Below are positions 7,951-16,314 of a DNA stretch of 64,000 nucleotides, piece after piece. Origin of the DNA: Chlamydiales bacterium (GTDB lineage Bacteria > Chlamydiota > Chlamydiia > Chlamydiales > JARBTQ01). Under the pieces are notes generated by a model. It had not been told where the DNA came from. It did not search any database and saw only the letters and a list, made by a program, of their open reading frames with translations. The stretch covers positions 1-64,000 of the forward strand of contig JARBTQ010000003.1 in the NCBI GenBank assembly GCA_029240075.1, written 5' to 3'. The position numbers and the translations under genes were made by a program. How positions within the stretch are numbered: the first letter of the stretch is position 1; each line of letters opens with the position of its first letter.

Positions 7951-8967
7951 TTACTTGGAAAATCGCTGGAGGAAAACAACGCTCATCAAAAGCAGCAGTA
8001 AGAGGCAGATACGTTTTAATAAAGTTTTCACATGACGATTATGTATTAGTTTTTGGGGAGGGGCAAAATTCAAAGTATCCGCATTTTTAGATTGGTACTT
8101 ATGATAAGCGATGAGGGCTAGGGGAATAGTAAAAGCGCAAATTTCTGAAATTTTAAGCTGCTTAGATAGCAGAGAATCATCAATAAATTTCAATGTAGAC
8201 CATTTGTTTGATAGGAGGCTTAGTAATTCTAAGCGAATTGTTTCCTTTTCTGCGAGTACACAACAGAGATCGATAGCTGTATTAGCTTGGTAAAACAATC
8301 CCTCAAGCCGTATTTCTAGTACTTGATATAATTTGGTAATAAAATTTTCATCCTCTGCTGATGTCAATTTTCCATAGGGGACAAAAATGTAATCTATAAG
8401 ATAGCCTTTTTCAGACAAGATGCAAGTCGTACATTCAGGGCTTATGTAAATTAAAAGGAGTGGGGTCGTTATATCTGGGAATAGATGCCCTAATGCAGCC
8501 AGTGCTATCGGTTCTGGAATTAGGCTATCAATAGGAATGATCATTTCAAATGGCTTTAGTAAATTATAGATATCTTCTGAATTAGCCGCAAAAATGAAGG
8601 GGTTGGACAGCTTTGATTGCTCTTGCTTGGCTACAGACCTAACTACAAGCTTCTCCAATGGCATTAGGAATAAATGATCAAAAGATAGGGTACTCTCAAT
8701 TTTTTGACTATAGATTAGATGGGAAGGTATACAAATCGCAACCCAACTGTTATTCCAACTATGGTTATGCTGCAATAATTTTTTATCAAAAGCTTCAGAA
8801 GAATTCTCGAGGGGATATTGGCAGTAAAACTTCTCTAGAAGGTCCTTTCCGTTAGCTTCAGCATCGACTACTTTAAGGGTTTGATACTGATAAGCTAAGC
8901 CAACAAGTCTAGCGGAAAGTCCTTTTTTAAGTTTGTGCCATAAAGCAAGGGGTTTGACTAAGAACAA
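7951..8967 (-). CDS. Membrane-anchored hypothetical, possibly PilM/GspL-like
   Basis: 338 residues. The main part alternates strands and helices like an actin-fold ATPase (for example TTPLLLIYISPECTTCILSE followed by KGYLIDYIFVPYGKL), and the C-terminus has one membrane helix at about 314-333 (ICLLLLLLMSVVFLQ). This order, cytoplasmic actin-like part then a single transmembrane helix, resembles PilM/GspL-type proteins of type II secretion or type IV pilus systems, but I see no decisive motif. The only upstream start is TTG at 8967, inside the 3' end of the AMP nucleosidase gene, without a clear ribosome binding site; the true start may be further in. It is co-oriented with and probably co-transcribed with the nucleosidase. 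Confidence 0.5.
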   Translation of the reverse strand: MFLVKPLALWHKLKKGLSARLVGLAYQYQTLKVVDAEANGKDLLEKFYCQYPLENSSEAFDKKLLQHNHSWNNSWVAICIPSHLIYSQKIESTLSFDHLFLMPLEKLVVRSVAKQEQSKLSNPFIFAANSEDIYNLLKPFEMIIPIDSLIPEPIALAALGHLFPDITTPLLLIYISPECTTCILSEKGYLIDYIFVPYGKLTSAEDENFITKLYQVLEIRLEGLFYQANTAIDLCCVLAEKETIRLELLSLLSNKWSTLKFIDDSLLSKQLKISEICAFTIPLALIAYHKYQSKNADTLNFAPPQKLIHNRHVKTLLKRICLLLLLLMSVVFLQRFSK

Positions 8968-9833
8968 GAGGTCTGAGTCCCGTTGTGTGGCTTGCGGTGT
9001 GCATGACGTTTGTCGTAATCTTTCTGCAATTCTTTTAATTGCTTAATCACTTCGATCCCTTTGTTAACATGTTCGGCAGTATACTTGGCAAAAACCATTT
9101 GAGAAGATTGCTTAGTCTTAATGCCATCGCTATTCAATGGAAGATCTGAAATAAGTAATAAAGCGCCGGCTGAGAGCTTACGACGATAGCTAGCAGCAAA
9201 AAGAGTAGCACATTCCATTTCAATCGATTGAACTTGAGTTTCGATCAGCCTTTGTTTAAAAGGTTGATTGAATTCCCAAAAACGGATGTTTGTAGTATGG
9301 GTAATTCCGATATGGTAGGGGTCGTGCAATGTTTCCAAGACATTTGTAACAGCTTTTTGTACTAGGAAGTTAGCCATAGCAGGAACTTCGGCAGGGAAGT
9401 AAAAATCTGAAGTTCCTTCCCCTCTGACACTAGCAACTGGTACAAAGTATTCACCTACCTTGTAATGGTTTCTTAATCCTCCACACATACCGAGTAAAAG
9501 GCAGCCTTTAGTCGGTAAAGCAGAGCATAGATCTACCACAAGCGCAGCGACAGGGGAGCCCATCTTAAAGTCTAAAATGGTGATATCTTCGGCAGGACAG
9601 TGAGCTACTTTAAAGGCAGAACCCTCATGTACAGATACATCATATAGAGAGGCAAAATATTCCACGTATTTTGGAAAATTTGTCAGTAGGATATAGTGAC
9701 AATAGTCGGTAACAGGAGATCCTGAGTATCTTTCTAGCGAATCATGCGCAATCTTTAATTCCTCTTTACTTCTTTCAAACATAAATCTTTTGACCCTCTT
9801 CACATGTTCATGGTAAATTAAGCATGACTCCAT
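8958..9833 (-). CDS. amn: AMP nucleosidase, short form
   Basis: Hydrolyses AMP to adenine and ribose 5-phosphate, in the cytoplasm. The 291 residues match the C-terminal catalytic, nucleoside-phosphorylase-like domain of the enzyme: GMCGGLRNHYKVGEYFVP at about 119-136 and the nucleotide-recognition segment SIEMECATLFAASY near 199-212. The N-terminal regulatory domain of the roughly 480-residue E. coli enzyme is absent; a short form is what I recall for chlamydiae. A second ATG at 9782 (residue 18) has a better ribosome binding site (AGAGGG, eleven bases upstream) and may be the real start. The 3' end overlaps the next gene by ten bases. Confidence 0.85.
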   Translation of the reverse strand: MESCLIYHEHVKRVKRFMFERSKEELKIAHDSLERYSGSPVTDYCHYILLTNFPKYVEYFASLYDVSVHEGSAFKVAHCPAEDITILDFKMGSPVAALVVDLCSALPTKGCLLLGMCGGLRNHYKVGEYFVPVASVRGEGTSDFYFPAEVPAMANFLVQKAVTNVLETLHDPYHIGITHTTNIRFWEFNQPFKQRLIETQVQSIEMECATLFAASYRRKLSAGALLLISDLPLNSDGIKTKQSSQMVFAKYTAEHVNKGIEVIKQLKELQKDYDKRHAHRKPHNGTQTSCS

Positions 9834-10134
9834 AATATAGAGCTAAGTTCAAATCCCCAAATAAGCTATTGGACTTCTTGCATTACTTTGATCTCAGTCA
9901 AGCGGATCTGTGTAAACGTAGTTTTGCAAGAACGGTATTGTTTCTCAGCCATAGCATTTTTTGAATAAAATCTAAACCACATTTTCTATTTGTTTGTAAG
10001 TTTAAAACGTAGCGAACCCTGCGGTTTATTTCTAAAATGTTAGAGTTTAAACATAAAAATTGAGGACTTTTAGTCCTGTTTCTACACATTTTTATAATTT
10101 CCCTAAAAGTAAGATTCAAAACGGAAAATACTTT
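9834..10134. other. Intergenic region between divergent genes
   Basis: About 300 bases separating the minus-strand nucleosidase from the plus-strand DUF192 gene. It must hold both promoters but I cannot single out convincing -35/-10 pairs. A small hairpin (AGGAC / GTCCT) lies near 10063-10077. A 73-codon minus-strand frame here shows no family resemblance and is probably not a gene. Confidence 0.4.
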
Positions 10135-11010
10135 ATGAATATGAAAGGCTGTATCCTTTACGCTATTTTCTTAAATTTATTTTTTCAATTACCTCTAAAA
10201 GGCATGCTAAAACATTCTAATCAAAAGAATAAAGAAATGGTATCAGAATATTCTCATACGACACGATTTGATCTAGAATCATTTACAGGGGAGGTTATAG
10301 ATTTTAAGTCTGAACTCTTGAATACAGGTTTAAGTAGTTGCTTGAAATTAGAATATGCGACGACAAAAGAGGAATTAGAATGGGGAGTAATGGGGCGACA
10401 TCGACTAAATCCTAATGAAGGGGTTTTGTTCCAATTTCAAGATAGTTGTATAAGGCATTTTTGGTCATTTAACTGTTGGTTTGATCTCTCTGTTGCTTTT
10501 ATTTCATCGGAACAGGTTATCACACAAATAGGGGATTTACCCGCATTTCCTGCTGTTATGAAACGTTTAGAACCTATACCCTCCCTAAAAGAGTTGAAAA
10601 CGATGACTATTGAACCCTCGATTATTCAATTTTTTATGCAGCATGAGTTGAGCTCTGAGCAACCTGCTCAATATGTTCTAGAAGTTAATAAGGGGTGGTT
10701 TAAGCAAAATGGTGTTCAAGTAGGGGATTGTATATGGTGGGATTCTAATACAGGAGAGGGGCGTATTTTAAAAGCTTTGGATCTTTCTGAATGGGATAAA
10801 ATTAATCGAGGTATTCTTCTAGATTTAGGTAGTGATCGTTCTTATTCTCTAAGCTGGAAATGTAGTCGGGAGCCAAGCTTATCTAAAGAAATTATTCTTT
10901 TAGACAAGGAGCGGAGGGTTATAACGAAAGAGGATTTGAAAAAATGTATGTTTCATATTCTACCCGTAGAAGCTTGTTACATTTTATTATCTCCCTATGA
11001 AAACAGTTGA
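10135..11010 (+). CDS. Exported DUF192-domain protein
   Basis: With the ATG at 10135 the product has 291 residues. Residues 1-25 (MNMKGCILYAIFLNLFFQLP) form a hydrophobic signal sequence. The following region matches DUF192: a start like LEYATTKEELEWGVMGR, then the family's GMLF-F block here as GVLFQF, the FW-M block here as HFWSFNCWFDLSVAFI, and the end block YVLEVNKGWFKQNGVQVGD. DUF192 is a widespread exported domain of unknown role. Here an extra segment of about 60 residues separates the two conserved halves and about 90 residues are added at the C-terminus, so the protein is roughly twice family size. The upstream in-frame ATG at 10060 lacks signal-peptide character. It is followed after 96 bases by the kinase gene. 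Confidence 0.65.
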   Translation: MNMKGCILYAIFLNLFFQLPLKGMLKHSNQKNKEMVSEYSHTTRFDLESFTGEVIDFKSELLNTGLSSCLKLEYATTKEELEWGVMGRHRLNPNEGVLFQFQDSCIRHFWSFNCWFDLSVAFISSEQVITQIGDLPAFPAVMKRLEPIPSLKELKTMTIEPSIIQFFMQHELSSEQPAQYVLEVNKGWFKQNGVQVGDCIWWDSNTGEGRILKALDLSEWDKINRGILLDLGSDRSYSLSWKCSREPSLSKEIILLDKERRVITKEDLKKCMFHILPVEACYILLSPYENS

Positions 11011-11106
11011 AGCTTATTTGAATAAAGAGCAAAAATGGGTCTCTTGTAAAAATGATCACAGATTTCAGATGTTTTCTTAATAAAAGCTTATAATATTTAT
11101 TTCTTG

Positions 11107-14100
11107 ATGAATACAGAACACCCTACAATTCAAAAAAAAACGACTCATGCTCCTGACTCTACTCAAGCGAAATCTCAGGAGTTAGTTAAAGAAAACTTTA
11201 AGATTTCTTTAGAACATATCCCTGCTCCTGAAGAAGTTATAGAAACTTTAGGTTCTTATCAGTTGTTAAAAACTTTAGGCCAAGGGGGAATGGGCGCTGT
11301 ATTTCTTGCGTATGATACTTTGTGTGGACGCTACATTGCGTTAAAAAGAATTAAATCAAATTTGACTAAGCATCAGATTATTAGGGAAAGATTTTTAAGA
11401 GAGTCTCGTCTTACTAGTCAACTAGCTCACCCTACAATTATTCCAATCTACGCAATCCATTGCGAAGAAAGTGAAATTTATTACACGATGCCTTATGTTG
11501 CGGGTGAAACTTTTAAGCAATTACTCAAAGAAGCTAAAAAGCAATTAAGAGAAGAGGGGGAAACAGATACAGGTTTATCAAATATCTATTCTCTACTAAG
11601 GGTATTTTTAAGTATTTGCCAAGGTGTAAGTTATGCACATTCCCGCGGAGTTTTACACAGGGATTTAAAACCTGAAAATATTATGATAGGTCGATATGGA
11701 GAAGTTTTTATATTAGATTGGGGCTTGGCTCATCTATTGGCAAGTGAGGAGCAGGCGGCTTCTGCGAGTGACGAAAAACTACTCCTTTGTGATGGCAAAG
11801 AAACGGAAATGGAAGCTGCTGCCCAAGGCTTAACTGTAGTAGGAAAAATCTTAGGAACCGTTGCTTATTTAGCCCCCGAAAGGGCGTTGGGGAAGCCTGC
11901 TTCTATACAGACAGATATTTATGCTTTAGGCGTTATCCTCTATCAGATATTGACTTTAAAGATGCCTTTTAAAAGGGGAACTATTGCAGAATTTAGAAAA
12001 ACTGTGCATTTAGAAAATTTTATAGACCCATCTGTAGTCGCTCCTTATGGTGATGTGCCCCGTATCTTGTGTCGAGTTGTAAAAAAATGTTTAGAGCCTC
12101 AACCTGAAGACCGTTATCAAAAGGTAGAACAACTTATTCAGGATGTGGCTACCTTTACAGAAGGGCATTCTGAGTGGTTCGCTTTGTCACATTTAAATCG
12201 AGATGTAAAGAGCGACTGGCAATTTCAGGAGCATATCCTATGGACTCAATACGCAGCTATTGCTCGTAGCATTTCAAGTGCAGAGTGGTTAACTTATATG
12301 CTTTCGAAGCAATCTTTTATTGGCAATACGATGATAGAGGCTAAAGTTCGCCTTAAAGGTTCTTCTAATGGTTTAGGTTTTTTGATATCGATGACAAGTC
12401 GTCTAGCACAGCATATGCCAAATGAGGGTTATGGACTTTGGTTGGGTTCTGTTTCTAACCCAGGCACTAATTTGTATCGCTCTAGTGTAGTTGTGCATAC
12501 TGAAGAACAACTATGCTTAATGCCAGATCAGTGGTATGAGATACAAATTAAAAAAATCGATAACAATATTTACTTTAGCTTAAATGGGGAATATTGCTTT
12601 TCCTATATTTCCCATTTGCCTCTTAGAGGGCAGTATGTGGGGCTTTTTTATAGAGATACAGATTTTGAAATTGTTGACTTTAAAGTGTCTATTGGAGCTT
12701 GGAATATCAAGGTCAATTGTTTGGCTATCCCGGACGCTTTTTTAAGCAATCATAACTATGAGCAAGCTTTAATTGAATATCGTAGAATATCCAAGATCTT
12801 TACTGGTTGTAAGGAGGAACGAGAGGCGTTATTCAATGCAGGGCGTACTTTGTTGGAGCAAGCTTTGCTGACGGATGACGCTCGTCAAAAATCGATTTTA
12901 TTTGAACTTGCCTTAGAAGAGTTTGAAGAGTTGCGAAATACAACAGGTGCTCCTCTGGAGTATTTAGGAAAGGCAATGGTGTATCAAGCTCTAAGGGAAT
13001 ATGATGAAGAGGACAAGTGTTTTGAATTAGCTTGTCGAAAGTATAAGAACCACCCCTTACTATCAGTCCTATATGAAAAGTTAGTATATCGTATTTACGA
13101 TCACGCACAAAATAATCGTAAAGGTGTATATGAACTATTATTGATTGTTGCTCATCTTATTCCGCACCAACTTATGTCTTTAGGGCTCAAGAATTGTATG
13201 AGCCAACTTTTAGGCAATTGGGAGCCCCTTTATTTTTTACCAGAACTAAATTTGCCCGCAGACTATTCTTCTGATAAATCGAAGTTTCGAATTTCATTTG
13301 TACTTCACCTAGCAACATGGCTTGCAAGACCACATGTAGTCGAAGAAGTAATAGAGGGTTTGCTAAGAAAAAAACAAGTAGAATTAGTCGAACAAATTAT
13401 AGATGCTGTTTTTGTCTTACTTGCTATAGGGGCAATAGAGCAAGCCCTAAAGCAAATAGACAATATTCTAGAGCATGAGGATTTTAATAAAGAAAGTTCC
13501 ACTGTATTAAGTTTGCAAAGGCTAAAAAAGATAGTGATCGGTACAAAGCAGCAAGCTTTATCCCTATATCTTGAATTAGAAGAAGATCATTTTGCATATA
13601 CAGTTCGAGAAATTGTTTACATTATGGAGTGGGCTGTACTTCATCAAAACTTTGACTTAGTAATAAAGATATATCAAAAAGCTTTGTCTGCAGGGGTTTT
13701 TAACTGCTCGATAAATAGTCTTGCGCAAGATTTAATACAAAGTTATTACATTGCAGCTCTTTGCTGTACTCAATGTATTGAGGAAGGGAAAGCATTGCTT
13801 ACAGAAAATTTTAAAAATAAGAGTATCCAAGATGATTCTTTATTAAACTTTATGCAAGGTATTTTTTTAAGCCTATATGAAGGATTAGATAAAGGGCTCG
13901 CTTTTTATGAGGATTTTTTACCTATGAAGTACCCTTATTCGTCAACATTGGGAGGGCACTTTCTAGTAGATAGGCTAACAGGCGATGGATTCTTAAAATG
14001 GGAGGAACAATCATTCTTATTAGAGAGAAGAGCACTCTACTTGCAACTTTTCCTATTTTATAAAATTTTGAATCAAGTATCACAAGCGCAAGATTACTAT

Positions 14101-14142
14101 CAGCAAGCAAATCAGGAGTACTATGACGTTCAATCACAATGA
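11107..14142 (+). CDS. pknD: Serine/threonine protein kinase PknD
   Basis: Hanks-type kinase of 1011 residues. Kinase domain at about 50-330: glycine loop LGQGGMGAVFLAYD (58-71), ATP-binding lysine in IALKRIK (about 80), catalytic loop HRDLKPEN (184-191), and a metal-binding loop DWG (204-206) in place of the usual DFG; the activation segment ends YLAPERALG. Residues about 380-530 resemble a concanavalin/laminin-G-like beta sandwich (FIGNTMIEAKVRLKGSS, then YFSLNGEYCF). The remaining 480 residues are helical repeats (TPR/SEL-like). Chlamydial PknD has about 930 residues with comparable layout and phosphorylates T3SS components in studied species. The ATG at 11107 is preferred to the in-frame TTG just before it. 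No membrane helix is evident. Confidence 0.9.
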   Translation: MNTEHPTIQKKTTHAPDSTQAKSQELVKENFKISLEHIPAPEEVIETLGSYQLLKTLGQGGMGAVFLAYDTLCGRYIALKRIKSNLTKHQIIRERFLRESRLTSQLAHPTIIPIYAIHCEESEIYYTMPYVAGETFKQLLKEAKKQLREEGETDTGLSNIYSLLRVFLSICQGVSYAHSRGVLHRDLKPENIMIGRYGEVFILDWGLAHLLASEEQAASASDEKLLLCDGKETEMEAAAQGLTVVGKILGTVAYLAPERALGKPASIQTDIYALGVILYQILTLKMPFKRGTIAEFRKTVHLENFIDPSVVAPYGDVPRILCRVVKKCLEPQPEDRYQKVEQLIQDVATFTEGHSEWFALSHLNRDVKSDWQFQEHILWTQYAAIARSISSAEWLTYMLSKQSFIGNTMIEAKVRLKGSSNGLGFLISMTSRLAQHMPNEGYGLWLGSVSNPGTNLYRSSVVVHTEEQLCLMPDQWYEIQIKKIDNNIYFSLNGEYCFSYISHLPLRGQYVGLFYRDTDFEIVDFKVSIGAWNIKVNCLAIPDAFLSNHNYEQALIEYRRISKIFTGCKEEREALFNAGRTLLEQALLTDDARQKSILFELALEEFEELRNTTGAPLEYLGKAMVYQALREYDEEDKCFELACRKYKNHPLLSVLYEKLVYRIYDHAQNNRKGVYELLLIVAHLIPHQLMSLGLKNCMSQLLGNWEPLYFLPELNLPADYSSDKSKFRISFVLHLATWLARPHVVEEVIEGLLRKKQVELVEQIIDAVFVLLAIGAIEQALKQIDNILEHEDFNKESSTVLSLQRLKKIVIGTKQQALSLYLELEEDHFAYTVREIVYIMEWAVLHQNFDLVIKIYQKALSAGVFNCSINSLAQDLIQSYYIAALCCTQCIEEGKALLTENFKNKSIQDDSLLNFMQGIFLSLYEGLDKGLAFYEDFLPMKYPYSSTLGGHFLVDRLTGDGFLKWEEQSFLLERRALYLQLFLFYKILNQVSQAQDYYQQANQEYYDVQSQ

Positions 14143-14698
14143 AGAGGATTTAAAAACAAAATTACCTCGGCAAATCTCTCGAAATTTAATATGGGACAAA
14201 TTTTTTAAGTTTTGGGAAGATACATTGGAGAATCCGGAAAACTCTACAAAGGTAGAATACTATAGCCTCGATCTTCCCCGTTCTGCGGTGATGATCCTTG
14301 CATCTGATGCCGATGGAATGTTCATCTTAAACAATGAATACCGTTATCCTACTAAAAAATTCCTGCTTAGTTGTCCAGGAGGAGCTATTGAGCAAGGGGA
14401 ATCTATTATCGATGCAGCCAAAAGAGAATTATTAGAAGAGACTGGTTATACTGCTGAAGAGTTCTTTCTAATGGGAAGCAATTTCCCTTTTCCTGGGGTC
14501 GTTAACCAAGAGGTTTTCTTCGTAAGAGCATTAAAAGCCAAATATTTAAAAGAGCCCCAGTTAGAAAGCTTAGAGATCTTACAAACGGCTCTCTATTCTC
14601 AGGCAGATATTAGGTCTAGATTGGAAAAAGGAAATGATGTTGATGGCTTGCTTTGCATAGCCTTAAGTTTAGATCTTTTGGGAATAAAAAGAGGTTGA
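14123..14698 (+). CDS. Nudix hydrolase, ADP-ribose pyrophosphatase-like
   Basis: 191 residues; starts 20 bases inside the end of pknD, so translation is probably coupled. The Nudix box is complete at residues 87-109: G, five residues, E, seven residues (SIIDAAK), then RELLEETGY. An upstream block (MFILNNEYRYPTKKFLLSCP) matches the substrate loop of ADP-sugar pyrophosphatases, where an RYP motif is common. It would hydrolyse ADP-ribose or a related nucleoside diphosphate sugar to AMP and sugar phosphate; exact substrate is inferred from the family. A proline-rich loop FPFPGVVNQ follows the box, again as in ADP-ribose pyrophosphatases. Confidence 0.85.
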   Translation: MTFNHNEEDLKTKLPRQISRNLIWDKFFKFWEDTLENPENSTKVEYYSLDLPRSAVMILASDADGMFILNNEYRYPTKKFLLSCPGGAIEQGESIIDAAKRELLEETGYTAEEFFLMGSNFPFPGVVNQEVFFVRALKAKYLKEPQLESLEILQTALYSQADIRSRLEKGNDVDGLLCIALSLDLLGIKRG

Positions 14699-14707
14699 GA
14701 TTCGGTT

Positions 14708-14734
14708 TTAGCATTCAAGTGTTGTGATTGCTAA
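14708..14734 (+). promoter_or_regulatory. CIRCE-like operator 1 (HrcA site)
   Basis: TTAGCATTC at 14708-14716, nine bases, GATTGCTAA at 14726-14734. The HrcA operator CIRCE is TTAGCACTC, nine bases, GAGTGCTAA; each arm differs by one base, and the two arms are complementary to each other at eight of nine positions. It lies 188 bases upstream of the hsp20 start codon. HrcA represses heat-shock operons by binding this element. Confidence 0.8.
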
Positions 14735-14780
14735 AATATTTATTTTTTAAGTTGTTTGAGGTGAATTATTTATATTTAAA

Positions 14781-14807
14781 TTAGCAGTTGAAATGTTCGA
14801 GTGCTTG
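14781..14807 (+). promoter_or_regulatory. CIRCE-like operator 2 (HrcA site)
   Basis: TTAGCAGTT at 14781-14789, nine bases, GAGTGCTTG at 14799-14807. Each arm differs from the CIRCE consensus at two positions and the spacing is exactly nine. The right arm overlaps the -35 box of the hsp20 promoter, so binding would block transcription. The start-to-start distance to operator 1 is 73 bases, about seven helical turns. Confidence 0.7.
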
Positions 14808-14833
14808 AAATTAAAAAAATTTATTTTTATAAT
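14805..14833 (+). promoter_or_regulatory. Promoter of hsp20
   Basis: TTGAAA (14805-14810), a 17-base spacer and TATAAT (14828-14833) form a near-consensus housekeeping-sigma promoter. Transcription would start near 14840, leaving a leader of about 80 bases before the ATG at 14922. The -35 box overlaps CIRCE-like operator 2. Confidence 0.75.
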
Positions 14834-14921
14834 TCAGTTTATAAAGCACAGTATAGAAACATATATGTTCCGGCTGACATTTTAAAGAATCATCTAAGAA
14901 TAAAAATAAGAGGTATTTATC

Positions 14922-15362
14922 ATGACTGAAAGAAACATTAGTTTAGTTCCTTCCCTTTTTAATGATTCATTTTTCCCTTTTGTATTAAGAAACTTAGATC
15001 TTTTACAAGGAGATCAAGATAATGATTCTTCAGCTCAATCCTCCAGCAGTATATCGATTAGTGAAGATGAAGAGCATGTATATGTTGAAGTTGCTATGCC
15101 AGGCTTGAAAGCTGAGGAAATTGATATCACTCTTGACAAACGAGTATTATGGATTAAAGGGGAAAAGAAAGGGGAGGAGAAGAAAAGAAAATATTATTAT
15201 AAAGCGACTTCTTCTTTTTCCTATAGAATAGCAGTCCCGGGGAATATTGATGAAGGTACTCAGCCAAGTGCACATTTCGAGAACGGTATTATGCACATAA
15301 CCTTTAAGAAAGTACGCAAGGAGCAACCTCGCAAAATCACTATTACGTCAGCAGCTTCATAA
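14922..15362 (+). CDS. Small heat-shock protein Hsp20 (alpha-crystallin family)
   Basis: ATP-independent holdase that keeps unfolded proteins soluble. 146 residues, the normal size. The alpha-crystallin domain spans about 42-138: SISEDEEHVYVEVAMPGLKA, EIDITLDKRVLWIKGEKK, and AHFENGIMHITFKKV, in which the NGIMHI segment corresponds to the family's conserved NGVL motif. An AAGAGGT ribosome binding site lies eight or nine bases before the ATG. The gene stands alone with its own promoter, two upstream CIRCE-like operators and a downstream terminator, so it looks like a monocistronic heat-shock gene under HrcA control. Confidence 0.92.
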   Translation: MTERNISLVPSLFNDSFFPFVLRNLDLLQGDQDNDSSAQSSSSISISEDEEHVYVEVAMPGLKAEEIDITLDKRVLWIKGEKKGEEKKRKYYYKATSSFSYRIAVPGNIDEGTQPSAHFENGIMHITFKKVRKEQPRKITITSAAS

Positions 15363-15370
15363 AAAAGTCA

Positions 15371-15405
15371 AGTGAGTAGCGCCTCTAGCGAGGCGCACAC
15401 TTTTT
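15371..15405. terminator. Terminator of hsp20
   Basis: GCGCCTC at 15379-15385 pairs with GAGGCGC at 15390-15396 around TAGC; outer bases AGTG/CACT extend the stem. It is followed by TTTTT, as expected for rho-independent termination of hsp20, and also borders the stop of the convergent membrane-protein gene. Confidence 0.8.
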
Positions 15406-15856
15406 AAACACTCTGATACAAGTTTTCTTTAGCTTCTTTTTCTTCTTGTTTGTATTTAGAACCAGGGCAGCAGCTTAATTCAGAGGCATTATAAAAAATA
15501 GAGCTAATCGACCAGCCTAATGCAGCTCCACAGAGAGGGAGTACAGCAATGTAGAAAGATTTAGTTATATTTTTGCAATACTTGTCACTATCTGTTTCTT
15601 CATTAGCTTTGCATTGATAAACTTCATTATAAATATAAAGCGCTCCCACAAGTGAAAAGGCACAAACAACCATACTTGGGATGAAGCATGTCCTTGCTTT
15701 GTGAGATATGCGTTGATCTAATCTCAATTCAGCGATTTCTGTGGGCTCCACTTTATTAAAATTTCCTTGGTTAACTAAAGAGTTCTCAGAGGGAAGTAAC
15801 AGGTCTGTGGAGTTGCTAAGGGTAGTTGGATTAGAAATCTTCGACATATTTACCAT
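15404..15856 (-). CDS. Small two-helix membrane protein
   Basis: 150 residues, not recognised. Two hydrophobic helices at about 57-77 (CFIPSMVVCAFSLVGALYIY) and 101-121 (FYIAVLPLCGAALGWSISSI) are separated by a polar loop of about 23 residues containing two cysteines. The N-terminus is polar and Asn/Ser/Thr-rich, the C-terminus charged. The paired-helix layout recalls chlamydial inclusion membrane proteins, although the loop is longer than usual for those. A second ATG three codons in is an equally plausible start. It is convergent with hsp20. Confidence 0.6.
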   Translation of the reverse strand: MVNMSKISNPTTLSNSTDLLLPSENSLVNQGNFNKVEPTEIAELRLDQRISHKARTCFIPSMVVCAFSLVGALYIYNEVYQCKANEETDSDKYCKNITKSFYIAVLPLCGAALGWSISSIFYNASELSCCPGSKYKQEEKEAKENLYQSV

Positions 15857-16038
15857 CGTAAAAGTTAAATTTAAGTACTAAAATTTGACAATAATGTATC
15901 AAATTTTAAAAGTATAGCCCTTTTCAAAGCAATATTATTGTTTAAATCTTTAAAAGAGAAAAGTAATGTGAATGGTTAATAGACTAAAAGGAGCAAAAAA
16001 CAGTTGATCAATGGTTAATTCTTTAATCGTTCATTGGC

Positions 16039-16130
16039 GAGACTCTATAAAAGCTCTTTGCATAATTTTCTATTGTTAGCTCAAACAGATCTCTGCAAAT
16101 AATTTTCAGAGGAGTCTATTAGTTTGAATT
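16039..16130 (+). repeat. Dispersed palindromic repeat, copy D (diverged)
   Basis: Shares the order of blocks GACTCT...TTTCTATTGTTAG...CAGATCTCTGC...GGAGTCTATT with the copy at 35587-35667. Its inner arms are CTCTG and CAGAG. Confidence 0.5.
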
Positions 16131-16154
16131 TGAGTGATAAAAAAATTACCTATA

Positions 16155-16231
16155 GAAACTCTTTCAGATCTTTATTTTGGGAGATTCGATAGATCCCTGC
16201 GAAACAAGTTTAGAAAGAGCTCTATTCAATA
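16155..16231 (+). repeat. Dispersed palindromic repeat, copy E
   Basis: The core (from GATAGATC at about 16187 to CTCTATTCAA at about 16230) matches copy B at 35587-35667 position for position, including GCGAAA and the GTTTAGAAAGAG block, with scattered substitutions. Confidence 0.65.
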
Positions 16232-16314
16232 ATTTACCCGCTCTCTCAAAAGATGGAGCGAATAAAGCATTAAAGCTGACTAGATTTTAATTGCGGTTTT
16301 AAACAGCGATTGTT

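Larger units (their letters stand above)
15857..16314. other. Intergenic region holding two repeat copies
   Basis: This 458-base gap between two minus-strand genes contains no gene. It is largely occupied by two neighbouring copies (about 16039-16130 and 16155-16231) of the dispersed palindromic repeat listed separately. Confidence 0.6.

Noticed and set aside
7764-8090. 108-codon plus-strand ORF across the toxin-antitoxin promoter
   Set aside because: It runs antisense through the antitoxin start, the promoter and the integrase scrap; the apparent protein is just the mirror of those elements.
9898-10119. 73-codon minus-strand ORF between amn and the DUF192 gene
   Set aside because: No recognisable motif, no ribosome binding site, and it occupies the divergent promoter region of two real genes.
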